Assembly: GCA_013339765.2 (NCBI GenBank)
Contig: CM023457.1
Coordinates: 23,610,905-23,674,904, forward strand
DNA: 64,000 bases
DNA from: Haemaphysalis longicornis
Taxonomy: Eukaryota; Arthropoda; Arachnida; Ixodida; Ixodidae
Direction: 5' to 3'
Position 1 is the stretch's first letter, and every line of letters begins with the position of its first letter. The notes under the pieces are model-generated. The model did no database searches and was not told the DNA's origin. It saw only the letters and a list, made by a program, of their open reading frames with translations. Shown in pieces: positions 10,551 to 21,865 of the stretch. A program made the position numbers and the translations under genes.

Positions 10551-11590
10551 GCTTACACTCTGCAACTCTATCGCGTTCCGAATCTTGAACCGTCGTTCTC
10601 GAATGCTTTGTCTGTTTCGCCCCCACCAGAAATAAATTTATAAATTACACCATACGCAGCCGGCAACCAAACACGTGACCCCGAGCTCTTAGCAACAGGA
10701 GGTGTTAAGAACTGACCCACCAAGCCCTTTGCCCGGGAACATTTGAATTTCTTCATTCCTCATGGTTCCCCGTTTACACCGTTCTTCGCCCCAAGGAGTT
10801 TGTCAAATATTTCCCGCTAAAGCTGCCCCGTTATGATTCGACGCGAAAGTAAGGTTGTCGCATAAATTTAATCGAAAAACGCTCAACGATGGGTCAGAAA
10901 AGGTGGGGTATATATGCGAAAAGCCTGAAGCACTACGCTCGGACACCAACTGCAGGTACAAACAGAACCCACACGCATACAGCAAAAGAAGTGAACACCG
11001 AAGGCTGTGTGAAATAAATTTTCAGGCTTAAGCTTCGTCAAATTGAAGAGCCACGTTTACGGCCTAGATTTGGAGCCACGAATCCAATCCGCGCCGATGC
11101 AGGCGGGTGTCATTCGGGCTGTCAACCCATCACGTGCCGGTCGGCGGCAGTTTTCAAATCCCGATGCGCGGGAAGATCTCGTCGCACCAAAGGAATGGGA
11201 GAGAATGTATAAGCCCACACCGTCAACACGAATAGGCCTCGAGAAAGGATGAGTAGCCCCATACGTTTTGCCAGAAATCATTCATGATGCTTTTTTCGAG
11301 ACCAGGCACTGTCGCAAGTGGAGGCCGGGTGGGAAATCAATATCTGTGTGTGAGCAGTGTAGTGGGAGGGAGTGTGCAGAGCATTGTTTACTGGGTGATG
11401 TTAGCTTATATCGCTGCAGCTTTTGGCGAAAATAGGCGGAAAGAGATGAAAAACGATGTTTAAGCACCCAGGCTATCCGAAGAGGGTATGTGGACGAGGG
11501 TGAAGTCGCCCTGTTTAAGCGCCGTTCTAGAGCTTCTGGGATGTTTATATACGTCTTAGGGAAAGCCGTGCACTGACTGGCAGATGAGTC
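10551..11590 (+). repeat. 1-kb TATA-containing dispersed repeat, copy A
   Basis: The segment aligns to the reverse complement of 26415-27413 over almost its entire length, with small indels and substantial divergence. Both copies keep the block GTTTACGGCCTAGATTTGGA and the core CGTCAAATTG. Both also keep a TATA box about 30 bp upstream of a conserved start-like region: GTATATATGCGAAAAGCC here at about 10908, and TATATATATGCGAAAAGCC in the other copy. A promoter-like core inside a 1-kb repeat would suit an LTR, but I cannot place TG...CA ends or a target duplication. The ORF at 11043-11252 is shared imperfectly by both copies and looks non-coding. Confidence 0.7.
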
Positions 11591-12139
11591 TGCCAGCGTT
11601 TAGACACTGGGAACTCTACAATTTTTTCTGTCCCGTCGCTTTCATTTTTTGGCGTCATTCTTGTTTTGCTTTTTTTTCGAAGTGTCGGCCTCAGCGAAGA
11701 GAGTCTCACTCTGAGAGCACGGATTTGCGGTCATTTCGAGGAAGCTTCGAAGTTTGACGTTTACCAAAGCGATTGTTTAAAACGCTCCTTCAGAAAGCGT
11801 TTTTGATTATGTAATTTATGTGGAACTGTGTGTCAAAAAATGAAGTGATGTGTTCATAAACTCTGAGAACAATACAATTGCCCACACGTGCTGTATCCTC
11901 TAAAACTTCGTGGAAACAGATTAATGTTATTCATTCATTTGAGCCGCCCGAACCGTGGCGGCACTACCTGGCTGTAGAAGATTGAAAATGTATGGCGCGA
12001 CCATATACATTGCAATATACATGCATACATGCATGAACAAAAACTAAAGATGACGGTAGGGACTCCGAGTTTCAGTCCAACAACTTCGGATGGATGATTC
12101 TGATAATTCGATTCAGTTACCGCTGGTGGCGGTGGGGAG
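11591..12139. other. Intergenic, nothing recognised
   Basis: Unique-looking sequence with no ORF of note and no repeat family that I can identify. Confidence 0.5.
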
Positions 12140-12965
12140 GGGGGAGGAGGAGGAGGAGGAGGAATAAACTTTATTTCAATATTAGTCTTTGTAGTAGTGG
12201 CAATGGGGGGTCTTCTCAGTCCAGAAGTCCCTGGGCGGTCGCTGCCAGGCGGGCCCTTTCAACCAGCCGAAGCTGATCGCCGGGGTCCGGGCTGGCTAGC
12301 ATGCCTTCCCACTGCTCATGGTTGGGGGAGGGAGTAGGGGGGAGGGATGGTGTGTGGGAGCACGCCCAAATCATATGATACAGTGTGCAGGGTTGGGGAC
12401 AGTACTTGCAGGTGGCGGAGTAGGAGGTGGGATGAATGGCGTGGAGGAGGGTGCCGTGCGGGTAGGTGTTGGTTTGAAGGCGGCGATACATGGTGGCTTC
12501 TTCCTTAGTCAACTTGTCGTGGGGTGGGGGAAAGATGCGGCGTTCGAGGCGGTAATGTTCGAGGATGTCGTTGAATTTTTGAGGCACAGAATGGTGGACT
12601 TCCGACGGTGATGCTGGAGTGTTGGAGGGGAACGCCCGGTAGATATGCGCGCGGGCGGCAGCATGAGCCGCCTCATTCCCCTCCAGAGACTCATGTCCCG
12701 GGGTCCAGAGAATGTAGAGGTAAGGAGGGTTAGGGATGGACTGTAGAATGCGGAGGGCTAAGGGAGCTATGTGACCGGCGGCGTAATGGCGACAGGCAGC
12801 TTGCGAATCTGTGACGATGGTGATAATGTCTTGAGATGTAGTGGCGGCGAGGGCTATTGCGATTTCTTCTGCAGTTGTGGAGTCATTGCCAATTACTGTT
12901 GCGGAAGCCAATTCAATTCCTCGGTGGTCTACTGTTGAAATTGCGAAGGCTGGAGGACATTTTTT
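12140..12965 (-). pseudogene. LINE RNase H domain and C-terminal zinc finger
   Basis: On the minus strand the open frame down to the stop at 12216 encodes the last ~250 residues of an RNase-H-bearing LINE polyprotein. In order: AISTVDHRGIELASA (first RNase H strand, start missing), STTAEEIAIAL (catalytic Glu), IVTDSQAACRHY (catalytic Asp), LWTPGHESLEGNEAAHAAAR (catalytic His block), and finally a zinc finger C-x2-C-x8-H-x4-C (KYCPQPC, YHMIWAC). The frame is intact for about 250 codons. The 5' side is cut where the (CATA)n satellite starts, so the ATG used by the long ORF is satellite sequence, not a gene start. After the stop come a short 3' UTR, AATAAA and a (TCC)n tail (12140-12170). RNase H in LINEs removes template RNA during integration. 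The frame best fits the I/R1/LOA group. Confidence 0.85.
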
Positions 12966-12976
12966 TCTGTTATTTC

Positions 12977-13039
12977 CATACATACATGCATACAAGCATG
13001 CATGCCACACATACATACATACATACATACATACATACA

Positions 13040-13072
<33 letters not shown>

Positions 13073-13099
13073 GCATGCATACATATATACATGCATGCA

Positions 13100-13131
<32 letters not shown>

Positions 13132-13362
13132 CATACATAAATACATAAATACATATATGCATGCATGCATACGCGCATACATACATACATACATAAATAC
13201 ATATATGCATGCATGCATACGCGCATACATACATACATACATACATACATACATACATACATACATACACACATGCATACATACATACATCCATGCATAC
13301 ATACATGCATAAATGCATACATACACATACATGCATACATGCATGCATACATACATAAATTC
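12977..13362. repeat. (CATA)n satellite with higher-order unit
   Basis: About 385 bp of CATA tetranucleotide repeat with interruptions. A 48-bp higher-order unit, marked by ATATATGCATGCATGCAT followed by ACGCGC, occurs at 13152 and again at 13200. Long frames on both strands (up to 382 codons when fused to the neighbouring LINE) are translations of the repeat and are not genes. Confidence 0.97.
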
Positions 13363-14617
13363 ACGCAGACTTAGGTTTAGTGTTCAGAAGTAGGGCACAT
13401 TCAATCGAAAAACTGCAAGTCAGAACACTTGCACCGATCCTTAAACCTAGGAACAGGCTTGTGCTCCCAGTTTTCTCCCCTCCGCTGTTTCCGTTGTCGA
13501 AACAGGCATTCTATTATTGTCAGTAGATAAGATCTCAAAGGACCGTCCCTTTGGGGCGCACAGTCATCCAACGGCGACCATTTCTGTGTTTATCAGTGTT
13601 GCAAGATGGCCGCTACTATGGCCTCTCCACTAACTTCGACCGGGTCGTTTGCTAACAACACTGCCCGAGGGGGCAGAGAAACGGCATCTTCTGACGCACT
13701 TCTGCTGCTGAAATGCTGCGACGCGCGATATATTTGTTTCGCGTTCGGAACTACGTCCTCATGCGCAACCGCAGAGCAGGAAGACAAGCTGAGCCTACCA
13801 GAGTTTACCGACTAAAATGCCTAAATAACAAAATGGCGGCTCCCATAAATATTTGCAGTGCAAACAAATGTCTCATGATGCGAACTTCCAATGGATCCTG
13901 GCGGCGGCACGGAACAATAGGAGAAAAGAGTGTCCATACTCTGTAACCTTGTCTAGTGACACTACATTCTATATTGCTGCTTATAATCTCCTGAGCAACG
14001 TCCCCTATTCTGTCAGAACAATATGCCCTTTTCGCGTACTTCACACACATGCACCATTTTCCGGCAGCGTGACAGCACTTTCTGAGTCCTGGCCAAACAC
14101 GTTCGCGCTTACCCTGCTATCCGGCGTGAAGGAACCGGTTACTATTCCGACAGAACGACAGGGTTCCGACCTGCTTTCGTGGACTCAATATTTATCATAA
14201 CATCGAACAGTGCTCAACCAGACCAATACCACGGGGCTGCACTCTTATTACTCAATCTCCGGGCGCAGTCTGCCCTTCACAGCGCAAGCAGCACACACTC
14301 CGCTGGCAATATCCCCTCGTCACGCTTCAGGGCCAACTGCAGGTGGATGATGAGACCATTCTCAAACGTGAGGAGCGCGCAAGTTCGCATGTTCTTTACC
14401 CGTCCACAATGCCACCCGCTACCGGAGAAACACTTCGTTGTGTGTCTTGCAGCCCTGTCCCATATGCGTTGACTAAGGTCACCCCCTTGTCCCTTCCAGA
14501 TTAACTTACCGGGCGCATACTGGCAATCATATTTCCAGTAATGTTCTCTTTGCGCAGAAGGCGCTGGCGTACTATACCCTCACTACTGAGTTTATATAAC
14601 CACGTTTACCTTGTTCC
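13363..14617. other. Intergenic, no gene recognised
   Basis: Several overlapping ORFs of 60-115 codons occur on both strands between 13593 and 14472 (for example 13853-14200 and 14179-14472). They carry no motif known to me and end without splice-site context that I can defend. The base composition resembles the surrounding repeats. Confidence 0.5.
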
Positions 14618-15078
14618 TCGTGCGCTCCAAGCGGAACGTAGAACTCATCCAGTTGAACCTTTCGTCACTGTTGCCATTTGATTTCTTAAAATGCCGCCAA
14701 AAGCTATAGTAGCGGTGGCTGCAGCAGGCGATGGAGGGAATTTTTTTGGAGTGGATGTTGAATTTGCTATCGCAAAAATCAAGCATCCATGAATTTTTCT
14801 ACAAAGAAACACTACAAATATCACTTATGTGTTGACTTTTTGCCTCATATTTGCGTAATCTATTGTTCTTGTTCAGCAATGTTGACAAGTATGAAAATTG
14901 CCACCGGTCTTAGACGTTTAGATTTGGCTGTGGGTGTATGAACCTACTGTGCAGCTTCTATTTCACTTTCGCCATCTGGCTGAATCGAATCACAGACAGA
15001 CAGACAGACAGACAGACAGATATACAGAGCAAAATTTTGGCGTTTAAGTAGCCCATGAAAGACTTGCGTCTTCAAAAA
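14618..15078 (-). repeat. Dispersed repeat with CAGA core, copy A
   Basis: Its reverse complement aligns with 21432-21865. Both share GGATGCTTGATTTTTGC, GCGGCATTTTAAGAA, CGAAAGGTT and TTCCGCTTGG in the same order, and both contain a CAGA/TGTC tetranucleotide core (14995-15020 here). The two copies lie in opposite orientation about 6.4 kb apart. No coding potential is conserved, because the overlapping ORFs differ. Probably a MITE or other non-autonomous element; the ends are not sharp enough to call TIRs. Confidence 0.7.
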
Positions 15079-15721
15079 TCCCTAACGGTTTCCAACGGCG
15101 ATCGTAGCCCCGAACGCTGCACAACTTTCCGGTAGAAAATTACCAGCGTGCAAAGTTTATTGCGCCACCTTAAGCTCCGCCACAAGCAGTTAAGCCGGTA
15201 TCCCCACTAGAAACAAGAAAAAAAAAGTGCAAGCGACTTAGCTCAGCTAACTATGGATATGCAAAGCAATAGCTTCTCTTAGTCTGGTTGAGTCTTGTGT
15301 TCGCTTGGGTAACCTTTGAAGTAGCTGTATTGCCGACCACGGCTCAAAGCCGTTCGATCCCATGCAACGCTCACAGAAGGAGGCGGGGCCTCACTTTTAT
15401 TCTCGGCGAAAGCGGCGTTTCTCTGTCACGGCGAACGCGGCTCAAGATGAATCACATCGCCCGAGACGCCGTAGAGGCGCATGCGTGGAAGGCTACGGGT
15501 TTGGTCGGCTGTCGATCAGCTGAGTGGCCGCTCCGTCACCACCGCGACGGTAGCGGCAGCGATGTGAGCAGAACAAATTAAAATGGGGCCTTGTGCGTAG
15601 CGCTGAGAGCGGACCCGGCGAATCACGCGATGCGCTTCGAGGGGTGTGTCGCCGGGGGGGTGTCTCCGGTCAAAAGGTTAACTTGTGCCTCCTCCGCGAT
15701 ACCGGCGAACGAAAGTAGTAA
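15079..15721. other. Intergenic, GC-richer, no gene recognised
   Basis: A CpG-containing stretch (about 15340-15660) holds an ORF of 97 codons at 15288-15581 that resembles no family I know. Nothing else is visible. Confidence 0.45.
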
Positions 15722-16398
15722 AGAGAGAGGATAAACATCTTTAATTTGGAGCTTAATGGTGCAGGATGGTGAGAGCATCACCGGTGGGGGGCGTCCGCTA
15801 GTCCGGGATGCCCTGGTCCTTGCTGGCTGCTCGTGCCCTCTCTATCAGCACGCGCTGGGTCGAGAGGTCCGAGCTGGACAGCCGGTCCACCCACTGCTCG
15901 TACGTGGGACGGGGATTGGGTGTGAGGGATGGGGATTGTTGGCACTCCCAGACCAGATGGTACAGGGTGCCTGCTTGGGGGCAAAAGTTGCAGGCACAAT
16001 AATACTGGGTGGGGTAGATATGGTGGAGGAGGGTACAGTGCGGGTAGGAGTTGGTCTGTAGCCGGCGGAGTGTGGTCGCTTCGGCTCTGGAAAGGTGGGA
16101 GTTGGGTGGAGAGAACTGCTGGCGCTCGTGTCTGAAGTGAGCGAGAATGTCCGCGTAGCCATTCAGTGTGTGGGGGGCCTTCTCCGTGTCTTGTCTCTCT
16201 TCGGAAATGGCCCGGAGGGTGTGTACGCGGGCAGCGGCGTGTGCCGCCTCATTTCCGTCGAGAGACTCGTGTCCAGGGGCCCAAACGATATGAATGTCGG
16301 GTAGCTGCAGGATGGCATTCAGGATCTTGAGGGCGAAGGGTGATATGCGGCCGAGCTGGTAGTTGCGGCATGCTACTTGCGAGTCCGTAATGAAAGCT
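15722..16398 (-). pseudogene. LINE RNase H / zinc-finger C-terminus, second copy
   Basis: The minus-strand frame from about 16396 to the stop at 15798-15800 encodes about 200 residues without interruption. In order: ITDSQVACRNYQL (RNase H Asp block), IVWAPGHESLDGNEAAHAAAR (His block), LRRLQTNSYPHCTLLHHIYP, and CNFCPQAGTLYHLVWEC (zinc finger), ending DQGIPD. It is closely related to the copy at 12140-12965 with clear substitutions, so the two derive from the same family but from separate insertions. It lacks an ATG, being 5'-truncated within RNase H. Beyond the stop, a short 3' UTR runs to a CT-rich tail at about 15722. It is in the same orientation as the other copy, 3.4 kb away. Confidence 0.85.
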
Positions 16399-17080
16399 TT
16401 GCTTTAAAAATAAAGGTGAACAACGACGCAATTCTGATAACAATCATTTTTCCCCCCGGCTTTGACACCACCACTCCCATCGACCTGATCACACTAGACG
16501 AACACACTATCATTCGCCTCCCCCACTCCCGCCAATCTCCAGCACCTAATTTGGCACTGCCCGAAGTTCGCGCGCTACAGAACCTTCAAGCCTCCTCCAA
16601 ATACAACCTCTCTTTACATCGACCCTCGTACACTGGAACCCTCCATGCTGGCTTTAACTGCACACTTTTCCCTAAAAAGCGGTCTAGCGCGAGCAGTCTA
16701 GAGTCGTGAGCCTGGTCTTCTCACCCCACGCGGCCTCTTCAGCATTCTTAAGGAGCCCACCTGTTTTGGGTCGAACTGTACGCATTTAAGATGTCCCAAG
16801 TTACAACCCCCCCCCCCTTCTACTTCCCCTTCCCCCACTTGACGTAGAGTCTTCCTGCCACAATAAATGCTACCTCCTCATTCAAAATGCACAATTCGGA
16901 GTCATGACCGCCTGAACACGAGTGGCATAGTGCTGGTCTACTACAAAGCGGATTACGTTCTTCAAGACCACTCAGTAGTCGCTTCACAGTTCTCAGTACT
17001 GATGAACTGCAATCTTCATTTGCATTTCTCCCTATCTACAACTACCCTTCGTAGGCCTAGTGCCTGCCTTGGTTAATAAA
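16399..17080. other. Intergenic, no gene recognised
   Basis: An open frame on the plus strand (16377-16709) begins inside the LINE remnant and extends into unique sequence; it has no known motif. A C-rich run (AACCCCCCCCCC) lies near 16806. Nothing else is supported. Confidence 0.45.
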
Positions 17081-17082
17081 AG

Positions 17083-17367
17083 CAGGGGCGTAGCCAGTGG
17101 GGTGTTCCGGTGCCAGAACACTTCCGAAGTTTCCCGAACACTGCAGCCTCTTCCTTTCAAGCTCTTTAATGTCGCGCATTCTAGATACACGCCGCCTCCA
17201 GCTTCTAAAATATATAAACGAAAGTAAGAAGGCGTAATTTTATTAAGACAGGAAACTGACTAATATAATGTTTATGCGCCAGCTCTTTTCCTTCTTATTT
17301 TTTTACATGCGCCGTATAACAACCCCCCCCCCTTCCCCCGGAAAAATATTTCTGGTTACTACCCTAG
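17083..17367. mobile_element. Short TIR element (CAGGGGCGTAGCCAG family)
   Basis: The left end reads CAGGGGCGTAGCCAGTGGGG. The right end, read in complement, is CTAGGGTAGTAACCAG after a C-rich run and CCCCCGG. The two 15-16-bp termini match at most positions, so this is a 285-bp MITE. Termini of the form CAGGGGCGTAGCCAG recur in arthropod repeats; I do not assign a superfamily. No target duplication is obvious. Confidence 0.5.
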
Positions 17368-17689
17368 ACAAAGGTTTACAACCGCAGCAACAGCAGCATT
17401 TTGCAGCTGCCGCACAACGAGCCAAAGTAAGAGTGCATGCTAGAAACTGCTCAACGATTTCTTCATGCCTTTAAATTGATCGCCATTACTCCCGAAAGAA
17501 AAAAGCTTTTGAGGAAAATGAATAGAAAAACCACATAGATTTTAAGTAATTAAGGCCCCTGGGGCAATTATTTTCGCTGCCCTGGTAATTTCCGGGTTGC
17601 ATTTTTTTTTTTCGTCGAACTTCCTTTGACATTTCCTTAAACATTCTGTTCGTTGCCCTTTTACTGAAACTCTTCACATGTGTTTCGGC

Positions 17690-17935
17690 GCTGGTGGCGG
17701 CCGGAGGTTGTGTAAACCCAGCCTTTTATCTGTGCTGCGGTTATTGTTGAATCGATCCCCGCAGGAATCTTCAATTACCGGGTACTGAGTCGGGATTACT
17801 CCATCTCTCTCGTCCTCTATCCACACTCTTTCCTCCACTTTCCCTTCCCACACACAGAATAGCTGGCCAGATATACTACCGTCAGGCCGACCTTTCTGTG
17901 TTTATTTCATTTCAATAAAATTCCTCTCTCTCTAC
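17690..17935 (+). other. LINE 3'-UTR-like remnant
   Basis: The stretch shows a pyrimidine-rich 3' UTR layout ending TTTATTTCATTTCAATAAAATTCC and a CT run. An AATAAA signal sits right before the end, as in the tails of RNase-H-type LINEs. No coding part is present. The assignment rests on layout only. Confidence 0.35.
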
Positions 17936-19766
17936 TCCAAACTCCCATGCGCGGCCCAGTGGAGCGCAGCACACTTACTCTAAAATAGGAAATTTCTCAA
18001 CCTCGTTGAGAATTGAATAGAGGTCAGTATATGCATGCATTGGGAAAACGCCTCTGGAAAATATTCTCGACGATTAATTAACGTGCCACAGCGTGTCATG
18101 TGGTGCGCTGATATACAGAAGTATAGCCCCGTGAAATTACCCTACGCAACAATATACAGTGTATAAAGTTCATGTGAGTATGAATTACATAGCACTGCGT
18201 TGAAAGCTTGAAAAGTGTCATAAGCCGGCTGTATTGAGCTCTATTTCGTATATCACCAGTAGGCATGAATGAGCGGACGACCTTAACAGTCCCTCGTCTC
18301 TACGAACAGAGTGGTCGAGTTTGTCAGCACAGCCATAGCGATAGAGATTTAGTAATATTGCCAACAAATCTAGATATGGCGTGTAGGAGAAGATAAAAAA
18401 ACTGTTTGTTTCGGCCGATAATAAAGAAAAGAGAAGGGAATAAAAGAAAAACGGGTGACATCTTCTCATTCTAGAGAGCCGCGGCCTAACGTTGCTGCTT
18501 CGGTCGGTTTGACCAGGACACTCTGGTCCCAAAGCCGGGCGACGGTCATCGCGCTCTCCTACTGTTTTGGGGAAGGGTATAGTACAGCATGTTAGATTCG
18601 GGAAAGGCGTCACCAAACTGGGCTCCGTCGCCCCGTCATGTAGTGGTAGCGTAGTGGCGAGCGGGAAACAGAAGCAGCTGCCTTGGTGCTGACGACAAAA
18701 AGCCGCAGGCGAAACCTAACTGATTTACTGCATAGCGAGAGATGATTAGCGACGATACACGAACATCACGTTTCCAGACGACCTTTCAGCAAGACTCGAA
18801 CAGAGCCACGGCGGGACCCGATTTTCTCAATCGAATGCGTTGTGCGGTCGGAGGAACCGCCTATGTATCCCCGAAGCGCTAACGGACATCTTTCCAAGTG
18901 CTTTGCACGTGGCACGAAAATAGTACAGACACACACAAGCACTCTTTCCCGTCTTCGTGAGAGCCGGCAAGTAGCGGTGCACGTTGAGCCTGGGAGAGGG
19001 AGAGAGGAGATCTCGGCTGCGGCGTACGCTTCGCAGGTGCAAGTCTCAACACAAAGAACAGTTTGTTTTGCATATTGCAGCCGCCGAGCTCGAGTCAACG
19101 ACAGCGAGGCGCCACGCGGCGGCTGTTTTCCGGCGTGTCGTACCCTGCCAGAGGAAGGCAGGCTTCCTTACACAGCACCGGAGCACTACACAAACTTGCA
19201 GCACGCGCGAACAGGGTAGCGGCGCGCAGAATCGTAGCACCTTCTTCCCCGGGGGGTCCGATATCCCGATGGACAAAGGTCAGCAACTATTGTTCGGAGG
19301 AATGGTCTTGGAGAGGTGTGCTCGATAGGCGCCCGACTCTTGGCCTGGACCGAATGACGCTGTGCTGGAGCTCCACCAGCTCGGATATTGGGCGAAGTGT
19401 TGTCCCTCAGGAACGTCTCTGGGTGACTTTCTTTGGCATGCGACAGAACAACACTGAAAACTCAACCACATCGCCGGCAAGAGTGAAGACAATCCAAACT
19501 GAAGCTGTGCCATACTTGTAGTTGAGACAAATACTCACAATAATTGACTACAGTCATTCTATTTTATCCCATCAGTACTTTAGCCAAGCTTACAAGTCCG
19601 AAAAGGTGACATTTCGCGTAAATGGAAAGGTTGGACCCAAATAATCCCGGACTATCTCTATTAACGTGAAACCTGGAAAGGGTCAAAGCATGCAGTTGTA
19701 AGTGCATTCTTAGGGCCTTGGCACTTTTTGCCCACGGAGAGGAAAAACCATTGGGGTGTAGAGCTA
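17936..19766. other. Intergenic, several chance ORFs
   Basis: Between 18218 and 19521, heavily overlapping ORFs of 60-152 codons exist on both strands. The strongest are the minus-strand frame at 18218-18616 and the plus-strand frame at 19063-19521. Neither shows a signal peptide followed by a cysteine framework, a transmembrane bundle or a motif that I recognise. A host exon here cannot be excluded from sequence alone. Confidence 0.4.
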
Positions 19767-19768
19767 TA

Positions 19769-20639
19769 CAGTTAAACCTGGATATAACGAAACTGAAAAA
19801 AATTCGCAGTTTTTGTTACATGCAGGTTTTTGTTACATGCAGGTTTCCAGTTAAGGTTCGCGTAACTGAAGCAGAAACAAAACCAAGGTGCTAGACATCA
19901 GTGACCGTGAACTCCCGATTCAGCGATTTATTCCACAGGGAAAACTATGTGATTTGAGCCCGCTGCTTTCCCACAAACTTGGTCACTACACGGCACTCCA
20001 AAGAAGCAAAGTCACTTACCCCCGTATTTGCAAACGTAACTTCAGTATCCCTTATGCATTTTGACACTTTTCGGTGCCTTATCTCATTTCAAGAACCAAA
20101 TTTATGCCGAAAGGACACCTTTTCACGAACTTGATGCTCTTTTCCGGCTCAAAATTGTTAACAGGATGCTAGCTAGGATACTGTACCCGGCGGCAACGTT
20201 GCGACGGCGGAGGCGGCATTTAAAGTTGCAAGCTTGTGTTGAAAAGAAGCACTTTTCTTTCGTTTTCTGGCAGCAGAACTCATCACCAGACGAACCGGCA
20301 TCACAGATATAGCAGTGAGGCCCGCGCATACACGCCGACAGGCAGGCCTACACCTAGCCAACTGCGCATCGAAACTGGAAACGCACAGTAGTTTGTGGTG
20401 CGGGCGAAGTTCGCTAAATTAGTGCATTTCTCCGGCCGATTTTTCAGAAAAAGTGAAAACAAAAACAATGGCTGATCAGCGTAGCGAATTCGTTACATAC
20501 AGGTTAACCGTCGCAATACCTTCGTTACGTAGAGGTGGCAAATATATGGGTTTCGATGAGGCTGGTAATTCGGAATAAAAAAACTTCGTTAAATCCAGGA
20601 ATTCGTTTCATAGAGGTTCGTTACATCCAGGTTGAACTG
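19769..20639. mobile_element. pogo/Tigger-like non-autonomous element
   Basis: Terminal inverted repeats start CAGTTAAACCTGGATATAAC on the left. On the right the complement starts CAGTTCAACCTGGATGTAAC. They match over 20 of the first 23 bp, followed by further related AACGAA blocks. The form CAGTnnAACC...ATAACGAA is characteristic of pogo/Tigger elements (Tc1/mariner superfamily). TA precedes the left end (19767-19768); the right flank is CA, so the duplication has mutated. The 871-bp interior repeats the terminal motif (GTTACATGCAGG twice near 19815-19845) and has no transposase frame. Confidence 0.75.
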
Positions 20640-20655
20640 CACAGCTTTGCTGTTC

Positions 20656-20760
20656 TAGCGCGAGGCGTTGGAAAATGAGTGTCCGGGTGTGTTTTTAGTA
20701 CGAGTTGCTTTGTAGCGCGAGGCGTTGGAAGAACGAGTGTCCCGGCGCTTTAATACCGTG
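20656..20760. repeat. Tandem duplication, period 57 bp
   Basis: TAGCGCGAGGCGTTGGAA followed by GAGTGTCC occurs at 20656 and again at 20713. Only two units are present, adjacent to the right end of the pogo-like element. Confidence 0.8.
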
Positions 20761-20959
20761 ACGACACGATGCTACGACTACATAACACGACGACGAGATG
20801 AGACGACACAAACATGAGACGGCGACTAAATTATACGCCGACAGCCCGAGCCTCTAGATCTGCGAGACCCCTGCACCCTCTATCGGTGGTTTTGGGAACC
20901 GGCTTCTGCGAGGTCACCGACGGGTCTGGGAACCGGCTCCTACCTCTACGTGACACGCG

Positions 20960-21015
20960 AGCGTCAGCAGACGGACAAAAAGGCTCGGCCTACAGCAGCT
21001 CCGCTGTTAATATCC
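20960..21015 (+). repeat. Short dispersed repeat shared with 38229-38272
   Basis: GACGGACAAAAAGGCTCGGC, then GCTCCGCTGTTAA a few bases later, corresponds to GACGGACGAAAAAGGCTCGA...GCTCGGCTGTTAA near 38231. The match is about 40 bp, in the same orientation and 17 kb apart. It probably marks the end of a tRNA-derived SINE family, because the second copy lies just behind a tRNA-like head. Confidence 0.5.
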
Positions 21016-21431
21016 TGGTTCTCACTAAAGCCCTAACACGCCGAAAGACCATCGTTGGGAATAGTGCAAGGTGAGCAGTAAACGTTAATCAGTTGCGGAG
21101 AATTGCGAAACCTTCCCTTTTGCGAAAACAATTTCGTCTACTCGCGCCAAGAGTATTGGTGTCGCAAGACTTCCTGGTAACGCCCTAATCTGACAGGCAC
21201 CCTTGACGCCGAGCTTTGTTTTGTCAACACCAGGTAGAAAACCATTCTAGCAAAGCTCATCCGCCACACTCACCTGCGTTTTCCTGACAGGGCTTTTGCG
21301 TCATGTTTACGCACTCTGTGCAGCCTCCAGCCATTCTCTGACACGGGTATCCCATGAGGCGTATTTTTTTCAGTGTTCATAATATCAGATTTGGAGCGCC
21401 ATATCATGTCCCTTAGGTTGCTGCTGTAGTT

Positions 21432-21865
21432 TTAAAGACGATAGTCCTTCTTGGACTACTTCAATGGGAAAATTGGTCTGTCTGTCTGTATGTCTGTCTG
21501 TCTGTCATTCGATTCAGCCACCCGGTTAAAGTGAAACAGATGCTGCGCAATAGTCTTATATACCCACAGGCAAATCTAAACGTCGAATTCCGGAAGGCAG
21601 TGTTCATCCTTGCGAACATTGTTGAACAAGAAAAACACCACGCAAATATGAGGCAAAAATAAATGCACAAGGGATATTTGCAGTGTAACCTTTATGGATG
21701 CTTGATTTTTGCAATAGCAAATGAAATACTATGTCCACTGCAAAAAAAAATTCACTCCGTCGCCTGCTGTCTCCCGTGCCACTATGCGGCATTTTAAGAA
21801 TTCAAAACGCAACAGTTACGAAAGGTTCCACTAGATAAGTTCCCCGTTCCGCTTGGGACACATGT
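21432..21865 (+). repeat. Dispersed repeat with TGTC core, copy B
   Basis: Opposite-orientation partner of 14618-15078. The (TGTC)n core is at about 21477-21505. It is followed by ATTCGATTCAGCCACC and the conserved GGATGCTTGATTTTTGC and GCGGCATTTTAAGAA blocks. It is somewhat more diverged than copy A in the coding-like segment and has no open frame in common with it. Confidence 0.7.

Noticed and set aside
12216..13364. A 382-codon minus-strand ORF as one protein
   Set aside because: Its first ~130 codons are a translation of the (CATA)n satellite (Met-Tyr-Val-Cys repeats). Only the part below about 12965 is LINE sequence.
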